Origin: Termitomyces sp. T153
Taxonomy: Eukaryota; Basidiomycota; Agaricomycetes; Agaricales; Lyophyllaceae
NCBI GenBank assembly: GCA_018296165.2
Contig: JACKQL020000014.1
Span: 1,111,056 to 1,175,055, forward strand
Direction of reading: 5' to 3'
DNA: 64,000 nucleotides
How positions within the stretch are numbered: the stretch's first letter is position 1; each line of letters begins with the position of its first letter. This document shows, piece after piece, positions 1 through 10,989 of this stretch. The notes beneath the pieces are model-generated. The model ran no database searches. It saw nothing but the letters and a program-made list of their open reading frames with translations, and was not told the DNA's origin. Position numbers and translations under genes: made by a program.

Positions 1-1600
1 GGTAAGAGATTGATAATCTTGTTTGAGTCATCAGGTACAGATTCAGTTTTTCATACTATTCATGGTACATTGCAGCACAGTCCCATAACCTGTTAGAAAC
101 TGAACCTAGATAATACAGACACCATTAGTGTCAATCCTCAGTCTGTAGTAGAAATGACTCCTATTGTACCTAGATAATACAGACACCATTAGTATCAATC
201 TAGTATACATGTAAGTATAGAGTTTGACTATCTGGTTTAAGCATTACTCACCCTCAGTCTGTAGTAGAAACGACTGAGGGCATTTGACTGTGTACATGTA
301 GTATATATATTAGTTCTTGTCCATTGTTCAGGGGGGTGGCCACAATGACAAAGAGTGTGTGATATGTGTGATAGTGTGATGAGTGTGGCATGCTTATGGT
401 GCTTTATCCACCAGATCACAACAAATGGTGCCAAAACAAGTACAACTACCTGTGGTACTCCCAAGACCAGTCTTGAGCAAGAAGCTCAAGGAAAACAAAT
501 TATGATACAACAAGCAATGGTTGAGAATTATATGTTAAACAAGAAGGAGAAAGAATGATTTCAGTCAACAATAAAGATCCATGTTGACTTACTATGGAAA
601 AAATACCCTACAATATTGAAACATAGTACACAGTTCAGATTAGAACTGTATGCCCTCAAATATATGCAATTGCTTGAGGCCTGTGGCAGTCAGTACCCAC
701 AGATGAGACTGACAAATACATAGTAGTGTCTAGACAGATTCTTGAGCTCAAAGTGCAAGCCTATTTACAAGATTGAGTATCAAGAATGTCCTGGGATGGG
801 AATTTGATCCCCAATATACCCTCTCAAGAGACCACTTCTCCACATTTGGATGAAGCAATGAGTCATATTGAGGCTCCCTAGCAACCAGGGGAGACCAATG
901 ATCAATATACAGTGAGAAGGGCTGCTGTGCAAAAAAGACATGGCCCAGGTAGGAATCCTGGGTGAGATGATTGTAATAATGACCAAGATTGTGGTGACCA
1001 TGGCTTCAACAGAGAATCCTAGAATGATGGAACTCCTAGGCATTGTTTTGTTTGAGAATTTTTGATATTCATCCCAGCTGAAGGACAAAACAAAACCCCA
1101 GGAATGAATGAGGCAAGGTGCACTCACAATGACAACATGAAGCTATGATTGATCAGTATAATTGATGATGCCATTGGTGTGGCACTCCATTTAGCTGGAG
1201 TGAAGCCTAGGAAAGCTGATTCTAGGCATATTCAATTGTATTGAGGTGGCACAAAGTTTACTGACCTCAAAGATTGAACAATGGATGTATGCTATCACCT
1301 TGCAGCATATTTGTATGGAAGTGATAGGATGGATTGAGAACAACTGCTACATATGATCTGTGTATAGTGCATTGCAGTTAAAATATTCTCAATTTCTCCA
1401 TCTGAAATATGTGATGAGTGAATGGCCTCATGTCTTGGCTGGTTCAATGCAGCTAGCCTCTTGTCGAGGGTGCAAAACTCTATGATTTTTTTACCAATGG
1501 GTTTGAAGAAGGAAAGTACGACAATAAAGCTCACATTTGTGTCCCCAAAATCAAGTCAATGAGTTCTAACCCTGGCACCACAAATATCTTATGACAATAC
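1..1600. other. Degenerate repeat-like region, no gene recognised
   Basis: The stretch is AT-rich, has few CpGs and contains only short ORFs broken by stops in every frame. I recognise no transposase, reverse transcriptase or other domain. It looks like the remnant of an old mobile element, judged only by base composition and by likeness to the dead elements further right. Its last 400 bases regain a few CpGs and lead into the ORF at 1616. Confidence 0.4.
104..275. repeat. Short direct repeats (33-bp and 24-bp units)
   Basis: A 33-base unit at 104-136 recurs at 168-200 with one difference. A 24-base unit starting cctcagtctgtagtag occurs at 136-159 and again at 252-275 with one difference, where the second copy has cgact instead of tgact. 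The arrangement suggests a local duplication inside an old element. No function is visible. Confidence 0.7.
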
Positions 1601-1615
1601 TCAGCCCCTCTGCTA

Positions 1616-1957
1616 ATGGATCTCCTCAATGAAAATGATGTTGCACCATTGGATCACAACGTCGAGCAGCTTGAGGCAGAGTGGTTTGAAGCAACAGATC
1701 CATATGATCTGGGCGAGGCCGAGTGCATGGATGCAGCAAATCCTGATCAAGGACACATTACTCAATGTAGCAACCAGTGGAAGACTGCTGACCTGGTAAA
1801 ACTTGACAGCCCGTCACTCGCGGCACTCATCACTCGTCTCGGAGGCTATGATACTGCGTTGATCCGAATTGGTGCCAATACTGAGACAAAATCGGTAGAT
1901 TCCGGGGGTCCATCAAGAAGTCCAGGTGATTGGGATATAGATGATTATGTTTTGTGA
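1616..1957 (+). CDS. Hypothetical ORF, 113 aa, acidic
   Basis: An ATG-to-TGA ORF of 113 codons in DNA with normal CpG content, unlike the decayed sequence to its left. The product is acidic (many D and E, ending in a DWDIDDY-like tail) and has no signal peptide, membrane segment or recognised domain. It could be the last exon of a gene whose 5' part was lost, or a chance ORF. A 10-bp inverted repeat lies about 80 bases after the stop. The nearest gene downstream, the CoA-transferase at 2295, is on the same strand and unrelated. No function can be assigned. Confidence 0.3.
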   Translation: MDLLNENDVAPLDHNVEQLEAEWFEATDPYDLGEAECMDAANPDQGHITQCSNQWKTADLVKLDSPSLAALITRLGGYDTALIRIGANTETKSVDSGGPSRSPGDWDIDDYVL

Positions 1958-2035
1958 GGTGCAGGAATGGCTGGGATACTCTGGGAGGCGGGAAACAGTA
2001 ATGTCGTGCGCACAGAAAAATCAATGACGTAATAG

Positions 2036-2063
2036 TTTTTCACACTTATTCAGGTGTGAAAAA
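2036..2063. repeat. Perfect 10-bp inverted repeat (hairpin)
   Basis: TTTTTCACAC at 2036-2045 is followed by an 8-base loop and its exact complement GTGTGAAAAA at 2054-2063. It lies between the 113-aa ORF and the CoA-transferase duplication. It may be a transcript-end hairpin or a small palindromic relic. Confidence 0.75.
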
Positions 2064-2163
2064 TTATCTCACATGGACCAAATATATGTTCAACCCAGCG
2101 CTAGCTTCTTTGATTCAACTTTGATCCGGTCGTGACCCCATTCCCCACACACATCACATATCA

Positions 2164-2244
2164 GATGAATCGAACAATAGTCCCACACAAGATGAATCGA
2201 ACAATCGTCCCACACAAGATGAATTGAACAATCGTCCCACACAC
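2164..2244 (+). repeat. 27-bp tandem repeat, three copies, upstream of CoA-transferase A
   Basis: Three 27-base units starting gatgaatcgaacaatagtcc lie at 2164-2190, 2191-2217 and 2218-2244, with one to three differences between them. The equivalent place upstream of copy B has a single unit (minus strand, near 29050-29075). The array ends 50 bases before the ATG, so it falls in the promoter or 5' UTR of copy A. Confidence 0.9.
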
Positions 2245-2294
2245 ATTCTACCAAGACCAGCTGTCTGTCGCTGATCGGTGGCTTCGTTCATCTC

Positions 2295-4155
2295 ATGTTA
2301 CGAACGATAGTTAGGCACTCTTGCCCACTACGTGTTATATGCTCCGTCTCGAGGCAGTCTCATGTTGGTGTCCATTCACGTTTTTACCATCCTTCGCGTC
2401 GGCTCTCAGATGACCTAAGTGGGATGCCCCCACCGCTCGAAGGGATTAAAGTTCTCGACTTGACACGCGTTTTAGCGGGCCCTACAGCAACTATGCTTTT
2501 GGCTGACCTTGGCGCGGATGTAATCAAGATCGAAGAAATCAGCAAAGGCGACGACACTAGTGAGTGGGAAGAGAATTTGTGTCGTCGATGATGGATTAAG
2601 TGTTTTCTTGAGGGACATGGATTCCGCCCTCAGCACCCATAGTCCCTTCAGCACCAGCTGAATCGAGTCATCTTCCACCAGAGTCAGCCTACTTTCTTGC
2701 TACCAATAGGAACAAGCGGTCGATGACGGTGAACTTCAAAACCCCCGAAGGGCTTGAAATTATGCACAGACTCATCAAGAAATCCGATGTCCTAGTTGAA
2801 AATTTTACCTCCGGGAAACTTGCGACAATGGGCCTTGGGTACGAGGATTGTAAGAAGCTTAATCCTCGACTTATTTATGCATCTATCACGGGTGAGGGAA
2901 TTCCATGCGTGTCAGTGACAGTGGATTGGCTTAGCAAGCATTGAAAGGTTATGGCCAGACGGGTCCATATAGGGAAGCCCCAGGGTATGATGCAATTGTA
3001 GAAGCCGAGGCTGGGCTGATGCATATGTCAGTTTACTGTCTAATTTGCGCTTCTGAGTGTTTACTGTGGAATTGACAATCATTTAGAACGGGAGAGCCCG
3101 ACAGGCCACCTTCGAAGGTCGGCGTCGCAGCTACGGACACCGCTACTGGCCTTTATGCACATGGAGCTATCCTGGCGGCGCTGCTTTCTCGTCAGCAAAC
3201 CGGTGAGGGAGTTTGGATAGATTGCAATCTGTTCGATACCCAGGTACTTCACGTCTATGCTTATATTGGACGTTGATATCAAGATTTGTAACATTTCGTC
3301 GTTACAGATTGCTGGGCTCGCAAACATCGCATCAAATTATCTGATTGCTGGCCAAGAGGCCTCCAGACACGGAACTGCGCACACATCTGTTGTTCCTTTT
3401 CAAGTTTTCCCCTGTAGCGATGGTTTCTTGATGATCTGTGCAGGCAATAGTAAACAGGTCTACAACTCCTTATAACTTGAGTTTTGATGACTACAACTGT
3501 CCATTCAGTTCAAATTGCTTGCCGAGAAAATTCTGGACAATCCTGCACTCGTAACAGACCCCAGATTTGCTACGAACGAGGCACGGGTCGCCAACCGTGC
3601 AGAGCTTATCAATATCATTACAGATGTACTGCAGAAACAGGATAGAGCGCACTGGATTGAGCAATTCACAGGACTGGGGTAGGTCCTAATCAGCTTTGGG
3701 TATGAGCGTGACGTCCAATTGATTCATTAATTAAGCGTTCCATTTGGTTTTATCAACAACATCAAGCAGACGTTTGATCATCCCCAGGTACATGATAATA
3801 TCCATTTGAGCTCATAGAACCACGCTCATCTGTGTCGTGAATTAGGCGATTGCACGTCAAGTCGCGGTCGAGGTCGAGGTAAGTCGCCCCTTGGTGGAAG
3901 GTGCTCGTATTGGCCCATTGATGCCTTGCAGCATCCTCGGGCAGGGAAAGTCAAGTTAGTGGCGCCGGCAGTCACTTACAATGGGAAAAGGATGACGGTC
4001 CGCATGCCTCCTCCCTGGTTGTCGGAGCACACAATGGAGGTATGTCTATAGCTTCTGTCATCGGGTGTTGACATGGAAATCTATCCTAGGTGATGACAGA
4101 ACTTGGATACTCGCCTGCGATCATAAAGTCACTGAGGGAACGATCGATCATATGA
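2295..4155 (+). CDS. CaiB/BaiF family III CoA-transferase, SUGCT-like, copy A (452 aa, 10 exons)
   Basis: Exons: 2295-2559, 2613-2891, 2948-3026, 3087-3243, 3308-3457, 3509-3678, 3736-3787, 3846-3878, 3932-4039, 4090-4155. All nine introns are 50-64 bases with GT-AG ends. The joined frame is 1359 bases with no stop before TGA. Family III enzymes move CoA between carboxylic acids through an aspartyl-CoA intermediate. SUGCT is the mitochondrial succinyl-CoA:glutarate enzyme, but the substrate here is not proven and formyl-CoA:oxalate transfer is an alternative. Visible motifs are [11 protein letters not shown] and the [10 protein letters not shown] nucleotide-fold start (residues 50-80), GDDTRTW across intron 1, [16 protein letters not shown] across intron 2, and VGVAATD with the predicted catalytic Asp225. 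The Arg-rich first 36 residues resemble a mitochondrial presequence. It differs from copy B at conserved sites: Phe291 for Tyr, Cys304 for Gly in MIGAGN, and Phe372 for Pro in VPFGPINN. These may weaken or alter activity. Confidence 0.9.
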
Positions 4156-4163
4156 ATTACTCT

Positions 4164-5644
4164 TACTGCAAGCAATTACATGGTAAAAACTATAACACGT
4201 AACGCAATCATGGTTTCTAATGAAAGTATCAAAATTAATAGGTCTTTGTGTTTGAGACGTACAATAGTCGGTCTGAAAGGATGCCCTATGTTAAGCTGGT
4301 TCTATCACAATGAAACTATCTCTGACTTTATTCTATGTATGGTTGGCTCCCTTGGGTAAAAGATCGCAGGTGGTCTGTGTGAGCTGTGATAGCCAAAGTT
4401 ATGTGAAGACGGGTCTGAAACGTCGAGCTTGGCTATCAGCTAGCTAATCGCTTCTCAAAGTGTGGTGGGTGGGTGCAAAGGACGCGATTGCTCAGGAATT
4501 GGACGTGTTGCGAAAACAGTCCAGGCGACGAGCAGCAAGAGTATATCAGCACTTAGAACCTCTTCTTCGGGGGGTCCGAAACTGTTATCTATTTACCATG
4601 TTACTATATTTCATACATATGCTACACTTATGCAGCTAAGGTGCAATGTTACAATTCTGATGTCTACCTCCACTACATATATAGTTAAGGAATACACCCT
4701 CAGTAGACCTAGTGTGAAAGTCGAGTCCGTCAGAAAAGTTGACTAACAAGGGGTACAGACTGGGAAAACTGAGGTATGATGGAGGGAGGGGCCAAGAGGG
4801 ACCCCGGAGAACCTTCTCTAAGGCCCTTTCTGGATTGTGGTTAGGCTTATGGGTAGACTTGGTTAGCAACAGACACCCAGGTATACGATGGGTTAAATCT
4901 CAGCTGGTTGATCACTTCATCAGTCACGCTGTATTCATCACAAGTAGTCACATTGATAATCATTACCATATACGTTCTCATTCGAAAAAGCAAATTGACT
5001 GAGCTAGGGGGCAAGTTGTACCACCATCATGGTCAGATAAGACATGTGCTTGTGAGTACCTCTGTTGGCACCAGAAAAACACCTTCCTGGCCTGGCGGAG
5101 CAAGTGCTAAACATAGTGGATTGTGGCTACAAAAGCAGCAAACAAGTTGGATACATTGTATAAAACACTCCAGCCATAGACTCAGTGAAAACTTGAACTG
5201 GTGAAATGTAACAGATAACATACATAACATGAGAAGAAACTGACTAGAACTGTGGTTGTTCAACACTAGCTAGCTCAGACCTCACTACTAGTACAGTCAT
5301 TGTAACACTACATGATAGTGCAGGCATGATACTCTAAGGGGGAACACCCCAAGGATGAACAGTGAGGCTGGGCATATGACATGAACCCAAATTACTCTGA
5401 CTCTACACATGAGATGTTTCAGGCTAATAGGCCTACCTCATCTCTGGAGGTCAGAATGGAAGACAAGGCAATGCAAGCTAGCCCTGAAACCCCCCTCTCA
5501 ATAGTGACCAGACACCTGAGACAGAATAGAAGCCAGTGCCCCTACAAGTATATTGAAGCTGGCATGCTCCTAGAAGAGGACTATGAAGGGGAGTTTGGGT
5601 GGTGTATTTCCAACATTCTTACTGAGAGATCTTTGCTTGGCTAG
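4164..5644. other. Intergenic region grading into repeat DNA
   Basis: The first 400 bases keep CpGs and resemble host intergenic DNA. From about 5000 the sequence is CpG-poor. An ORF at 5381-5644 (+, 87 aa) ends exactly at the TSD of Gypsy-1 and has no recognised domain. It is probably part of an older element that received the Gypsy-1 insertion, with its right-hand part resuming at 13830. Confidence 0.45.
4388..4440. repeat. Inverted repeat downstream of CoA-transferase A
   Basis: GATAGCCAA at 4388-4396 is complementary to TTGGCTATC at 4429-4437, and flanking GCT/AGC bases can extend the pairing. The loop is 32 bases. It lies 230 bases after the stop codon, and nothing shows whether it acts on transcript ends. 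Confidence 0.5.
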
Positions 5645-5993
5645 TGTCAGGGAACTTCCATTTCCAACCTCCATGACTGGTTCCAGCACCTCTGAGCTTG
5701 TTTGACATCTCTGGGGCTCTTTCCAGAACCCCGGAGTTCTCTGTATTACCTCAGCAACCATTGCCCTAGGATTAGGAGTGGCTCTGGTCACCTGTACAGT
5801 AGTTCCCATGCCTCTGCCACCCACTGATGCACTGTGCCAAGCAGCAGTGATCCTTAGACTTGTTCTCTTTGGATTTCCCTCTGTTAGGTAATTAGTTACC
5901 AATTTGTATCATTGTCTACTCTGCTTATATACTTCAGATTCCCCTCTGCTAGCTGCATGACTCTGATCCATCACTCTGGAGGTTGCCCTTACA
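5645..5993 (+). repeat. Gypsy-1 5' LTR (LTR-A family, 349 bp)
   Basis: It begins TGTCAGGGAACTTCC and ends GTTGCCCTTACA. It matches the 3' LTR at 12421-13824 once the nested LTR-B is removed, except that the 3' copy repeats an internal segment of about 80 bases (cttccatttccaacctcc onward) twice. Confidence 0.93.
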
Positions 5994-6087
5994 GCAGAAC
6001 AAGTCTCCTAAACCTGGCCCAGAAGCTCTGCATAGCCACAAGGAACCTCCGAGCCACTATCCATCACTTCTCCACCAGGATTAAGCA

Positions 6088-7102
6088 TTGCAGAGTTCTA
6101 TGTCTCAGCTCACCAACCCAGACACACCCTCAGAGGCCCCAGCCCCACAGGATGAAGCCCAGACTTGCCTGCTCCACCTAGAAACCCAGGTGCAATTAAC
6201 GCAATCATCTCTTATCCACCATACAACCAAACTCTCTACCCTCTGTCAGACAATGGATCTTATCTCCCAGTCCCTCTAGGCATTGCTAGAATGCCTAAGC
6301 CCTAACTCTGCCCCTCCTGTGGCTAAGGAACCAGCTCCACCTGCCATGGCACCTGCTCCAGCAGCTCCAGTGACCCTATGGCCATGGATCCCTTGCCCAG
6401 CACTGCCAGACACATAAGATGGTGCTTGCTCCAGCAGGGAGCAATTCCTACAGTCCTGCCTCACCTACATCCACCTCAGTAGGGATGCTTTTGACTCTGA
6501 TGCATTGAAAATAGCCTTGGTGCTGTCATACATGAATACCAGACATGCCTCCACCTATGCACTGCAAGTTTTCTGCTGTTCCAGAGGTGTGGGGAGCTTC
6601 CTGGACTGGGCTGCCTTTGAGAAGGACTTTCATGTGGAGTTTTTTCCATTGGACCCCACTAAGACAGCAGCACTGATGGTGTGACAGGGAGCAGTATGGA
6701 CAAGGGAAGTGTATGTTGGATGAGTACATTGACTCATTCTGAGCCCTGGTCAAACAGGCCACCTACCCCAATGGCCTTCAGGTGTGCCTCACCTTCTGGG
6801 ATGGCTTGCACCCTGCCTTGGTGGAACACATTGACAACCTGGCAGAGGGTTGCCCCAGCAATGAAAAGATTGTGTCATGGTATGAGGTGGCCTGGGACCA
6901 ATGGCAGCTCATGGAGATATGGAGGGAGCTCTGCTGCCCCCATTCCATGATGCACCCTGCTCTGGTCAGCAACTTCCGCCACCCTGTGCCTACTCACCCA
7001 GTGCTGGCTCTTGCTCCAGCTGCCCCTGCTGCTTGTCCCCTACCCCTAGGGATTCCCATGGATGTGGACATGGCCCTACAACTCTGCATGGCCCTGCTGT
7101 AG
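6088..7102 (+). pseudogene. gag: Gypsy-1 gag (broken)
   Basis: The capsid-type gag reads through several frames. A start near 6088 leads to a Pro/Ala-rich N-terminus, then a retrotransposon-gag domain (FLDWAAFEKDFHVEFFPLDP at about 6597-6656). After a frameshift near 6740 it continues with LTFWDGLHPALVEHIDNLAEG (6785-6847) and the GIPMDVD segment (about 7049-7069) that normally precedes the CCHC knuckle. Stops occur at about 6277, 6415 and 6682. The reading should continue directly into the knuckle at 8160 but is interrupted by foreign DNA at about 7098. Confidence 0.82.
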
Positions 7103-8153
7103 TACTGGGTTAGAGTAATACTGATAGTTCTGGGGCTTTCTTAAAGACTTAGGCAGTCTACTCCAATTCCACACTGATGTCTTGATAAATGCTTGAAGTT
7201 GAAGGGGTTTACTTCCAAAATATTTCTATTTTGAATGCAGAGGGGTCTCAACAAACTCCAGCCTAAGTGATTCACTCCCTAGGAACTACTGAGCCTTTGC
7301 CTATTAATTGCCTGTCTATTTGCTACTCTACTTGGGCTATTTATACCTCTTTCTACAGTGCACAGACCACCCCCTACATGTGACTTTTGGTTTCATACTT
7401 TCCAGCCCCTTATTCATAACTGTTATTCTAATTCTCCCTTTTGGCATGCCTGTTTCAGTGCCACAGGCCAGTTCCTGGTTCCTTCATTCCTCCTTTGCAT
7501 TCTTAGCTTCCATTTGCCCCAGTTATCTCTCCCTCCTCTATATTTCTTCCATTTATATTCTTCCCCATTCAGTTTCTTCTCTTCTTCTTCCTTTATTTAT
7601 TTCATATTCTTCCCTATTCAGGTTCTTTCCCATTCAGGTTCTTCCATTCATCTGTTCCATCCTATTCATTCCATTCATCTTCCTTTATTCATTTCATATT
7701 CTTCCCCTTTCAGATTCTTTCTCATTCAGGTTCTTCCATTCATCTTCCTTTCTCTTCCCTTTATTCCATTCATTTCATATTCTTCCATTCATCTTCCTTT
7801 CCCTTTCCTTCATTCCATTCATTTCATATTCTTCCATTCATCTTCCTTTCAGTCAACATTCCAATCTGGTTATTCTTAGATCAGATCTAGATCTTGCCAG
7901 GATTGATGCCACTCAGGTGCTTTTGCCAGTCCCATGCTTCCCCTCCCATTACAGTGATTGGACTATTATTGAGTGTATAGTCTAGTATAGTCCTTGTCCT
8001 ATCCTGTTCTGTATTTCTTCTGGTGTATTTAAAGGGATAATGTTGCTGGAACTTGTTTTACCAGGAGGCTTACAGTTTTCAGCCTTAATAACTGTTTGTT
8101 TTGACTTCTGGTATTTATTATGTTCCCAATGGTGTGACAACATTGTATCACCA
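7098..8153 (+). mobile_element. About 1.05-kb insertion of unknown type inside Gypsy-1 gag
   Basis: Removing this stretch rejoins the gag reading frame to its zinc knuckle (ctg ctg tta tgc cag aga tgc). Matching ctg(t/c) bases border it (7094-7100 and 8154-8157), as expected of a short target duplication. It begins TGTAGTACTGGG and ends GTATCACCA, so TG...CA ends are possible. It holds a TATA-like tatttaaagg near 8026 and a long pyrimidine array. A solo LTR of a family not otherwise seen here is the likeliest explanation. Confidence 0.6.
7540..7860 (+). repeat. Pyrimidine-rich tandem array
   Basis: More than 300 bases are almost only C and T apart from the A of a recurring attcatttcatattcttcc motif. 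Imperfect units of about 45-60 bases repeat, best at 7763-7850. The strand asymmetry makes two overlapping ORFs (225 and 173 codons, both plus strand) that are low-complexity artefacts of Ser/Phe/Ile/Leu codons. Confidence 0.85.
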
Positions 8154-9060
8154 CTGTTATGCCAGAGATGCAAGAAGCCTGGGCACTTTGCATGGCACTG
8201 TCCCCTGGGCCTGGAGGTCTGCTACCTTTCCACAGCACAGCAGGAGGAACTTCTCCTGCAGCTCCTGGCTGCAAAAGACACTGCTGGAGCTCCATCGCTG
8301 GACAAGTCCTTGTTGGAGTTGACCCTGGAGGAAGCCAATGTGAGCACCTCACCTCTGTTGCTAGAGGGGGATTTTTAGTTGAGCAATGGATGAGGTGTAT
8401 ACCTTCATTGTTAGGTGCTAACAGGTTCTCTTGTTTGTCAATAAAAAATGAAACTGCCTTTTCCAATGCCCTTCATTCTGAGACAGAAGAACCTCAAAGC
8501 CCTCTTCCAGATGTACAGACACTAACTCCGGAGCCCCCACCAAGCTCTCTAACACCTCCAAAGGTCTGACAGCACAGCCCTGCTTGGGCATGCTGAATGC
8601 CCTGACAGTACATGATGGCCTCTGGCTTGTCCACCCATTTCTTGTGCCTCAATGTGGAGATTGAGACAACAGACACCCAGCAAAACCATGGAGTTGCAGC
8701 TCTCCTAGACAGCAGAGCAACAGGACTTTTCCTGAACTTGGAGTTTGTCAAATGCCATGGCCTGACCACACAGCCCCTTCCCAAGCCCCTTCCTATCTAT
8801 AACATCAATGGAACACCCAACAAAGCTGGTGCAATTAGCTCTGTGGTTGACCTGGTTCTCCGCTATCAGAACAATGCAGAGTGTGCCATATTCACCATCA
8901 CTAGCTTGGGAAGGCAAGATATGATCCTCAGGTTCACATGGCTCTGAGAGCATAACCCTGAGGTCAATTGGACCAAAGGAGAGGTGACTATGGGTAGATG
9001 CTCCAGGAAGTGCTCCACCTGTGCCATGGAGGCCAGAGCAGAGTGTTGGACTCAAGTCTG
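8154..9060 (+). pseudogene. Gypsy-1 zinc knuckle and aspartic protease (broken)
   Basis: A CX2CX4HX4C knuckle (CQRCKKPGHFAWHC) lies at 8160-8201. The protease follows at about 8612-9000. Its active-site triplet DSG is DSR (8708-8716) through gga to aga. Its end reads LGRQDMIL...TWL, then TGA at 8945-8947 where the family has Arg (CGA), then EHNPEV. Both lesions fit CpG decay. Protease would have processed the Gag-Pol polyprotein, but this one cannot work as read. Confidence 0.85.
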
Positions 9061-9419
9061 AGAGCATGCAGCCATCCAAGCATGTCACACCAGCCCTCTT
9101 CCCTTTGCTGATCTAGACCTCCTGGACCCCCCACCTCTGGCACTCCCTCATAGGGAGGCTCTCTATGAGGATGATTGGAGCAGTGGCACAGCCCCAGAGG
9201 AGGAGCATGGAGGGGAGTTTGGTGGTATATGCAAACCAGAGCTCTCAGATGAAGCAATAGAGGCAGGGGATCAAATTTATATTACCACTGTCCACCTGTT
9301 GCCCTCCATTGTAGAGATCAGGGCTAGCCAGACTACATCCCAGTGGCTGGCCCAGGCCTTTGCCACTAACACTGTGCCTCAAGAGTTCTGGAATGTAGTA
9401 CCCCCTACTTGCATGCATT

Positions 9420-10874
9420 TGAGGATGTGTTCTCCAAGGCCTCCTTTGACTTGCTTCTGGAGCGCAAGAGGTGGGACCAGCACTCTCCAGTTGTAAGGTC
9501 TACCCCCTCACACCCAGAGAGCAGGATGAGCTTGATGCCTTTCTCCAGGAGAACTTGGACTCTGGTTATATCCATCTATCCAAATCCCCAATGGCTTCTC
9601 CAGTCTTCTTCATCAAAAAGAAGGATGGCTCCCTCCAACTGGTACAGAACTATCAGGTACTCAATGCCATGACGGTGAAGAATTGCTACCCTCTCCTCCT
9701 CATCTCCAAGCTCATCAACAACCTCCAGGGCATGTGATACTTCACTAAACTGGATGTCCAGTGAGGTTATAACAATGTGCGCATTCAGAAGGGAGATGAG
9801 TGGAAGGCAGCCTTCTGGACCAACCAGGGATTGTTTGAGCCACTCATTATGTTCTTCGGTCTCACCAACAGCCCAGCCACCTTCCAGACCATGATGAATG
9901 ACATCTTCTGGGACCTTATTACAGAGGGTGTAGTGTGCATGTACCTCAATGACATCCTCATCTACACCAAAATGCTGGAGGAACACCATCAGATTACTTG
10001 TCTCATCCTGGAACACCTCTGCCAGCACCAGCTCTACCTCAAGCCAGAGAAGTGTGAGTTCAAACAAACCCAGATCGAGTACCTCAGCCTGATCATCTTC
10101 TACAGAACTGTGAAGATGGACCCAGTGAAGGTAGCAGGTGTGGCAGAGTGGCTGGAGCCCCAGAACAAGAAGGAGGTACAGGTGTTTCTTAGTTTTGCAA
10201 ACTTTTATTGGAAATTCATCCAGGACTTCTTGCATCATGCCTACCCACTATTTGACCTCACAGAGAAAGATGTTATGTGGAGCTGGAGACTTCTGGAGCA
10301 GATAGCTTTTGATACTCTCAAGTGCGCCATGACCTTCAGACCTGTTCTCCTCTTCCCAGACAACAACTCTCCCTTCTGCATAGAGGCCAACAGCTCTGAC
10401 TTCACTACTGGAGCGGTGCTCTCACAGCAATCTCTGGAGGACAGAAAGTGGCATCCAGAGGCCTTTTACTCCAAAAGCCTGAATGCGGTGGAGTGCAACT
10501 ATGAGATCCATGACAAGGAGATGTTGGCCATTATCTGGTCATTTGAGGAGTGGCAGCACTTTCTGGAAGGCATGTGGCACAAGTTCGAGGTCTGGATGGA
10601 TCACAAGAACCTTGAATACTCCTGGACAGCCAAGAAGCTCAATCACCAGCAGGCCCAATGGTCCCTCTACCTTGCCAACTTCAACTTCTCCTTGCACCAC
10701 AAGCCTGACCAGAGCATAGGGAAACCAGATGCCCTGTCTTGGAGGGCAGACAACAGAATGGGGGAAGGGGATAACAGTAACATTGTGCTCCTCTACCCTG
10801 AACTGTTCACAATCCAAGCCATGGAGGGCCTAGTTGTTGATGGAGCAGAGGTGGACATTTTCCAGGACATTTGA
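9420..10874 (+). pseudogene. pol: Gypsy-1 reverse transcriptase and RNase H (broken)
   Basis: Two ORFs (9471-9737 and 9777-10874) in the same frame are joined by a stop-containing stretch reading TGATACTTCACTAAACTGG, the YFTKLDV motif. Palm motifs are [24 protein letters not shown] and YLND at 9942-9953, where the catalytic YLDD has lost an Asp. RNase H follows, with EANSSDF (10383-10403) in place of the EADSSDF expected, so its first acidic residue is also lost. DKEMLAI and a DHKNLEY segment remain. The enzyme would copy element RNA to DNA in cytoplasmic particles, but it is inactive as read. Confidence 0.9.
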
Positions 10875-10989
10875 TGGGGTAATAAGGATGGTTGACAGAA
10901 GGAGCTTGTGGTGCAGGCCACTCAGATGCTGAAGTCAGGGCATGCTACTGGTGTTAAGGCAGTCTGCACTGATGAATGGGCCCTCTGAG

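Larger units (their letters stand above)
2111..4163 (+). repeat. Duplicated segment, copy A (inverted partner at 27181-29134)
   Basis: Homology with the minus strand of 27181-29134 begins at tgattcaactttgatccgg (2111) and stops 8 bases after the CoA-transferase stop codon (attactct, 4156-4163). It contains the whole gene with all nine introns, so the copy arose from genomic DNA and not from a processed mRNA. In exon 6 (170 bases) the copies differ at 6 positions by eye. Confidence 0.93.

Noticed and set aside
2295..4155. Copy A as a pseudogene because its ORF pieces are interrupted by stops
   Set aside because: Every stop falls in a GT-AG intron of 50-64 bases. Exon lengths and phases add up to an open frame of 453 codons including the stop.
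7308..7985. 225-codon and overlapping 173-codon plus-strand ORFs
   Set aside because: They are translations of a C/T-rich tandem array in two frames. The Ser/Phe/Leu repeats have no domain, and the array lies in an insertion.
9576..10238. 220-codon minus-strand ORF
   Set aside because: It is antisense to the Gypsy-1 reverse transcriptase, whose motifs are clear on the plus strand. CpG and stop bias leave the antisense frame open by chance.
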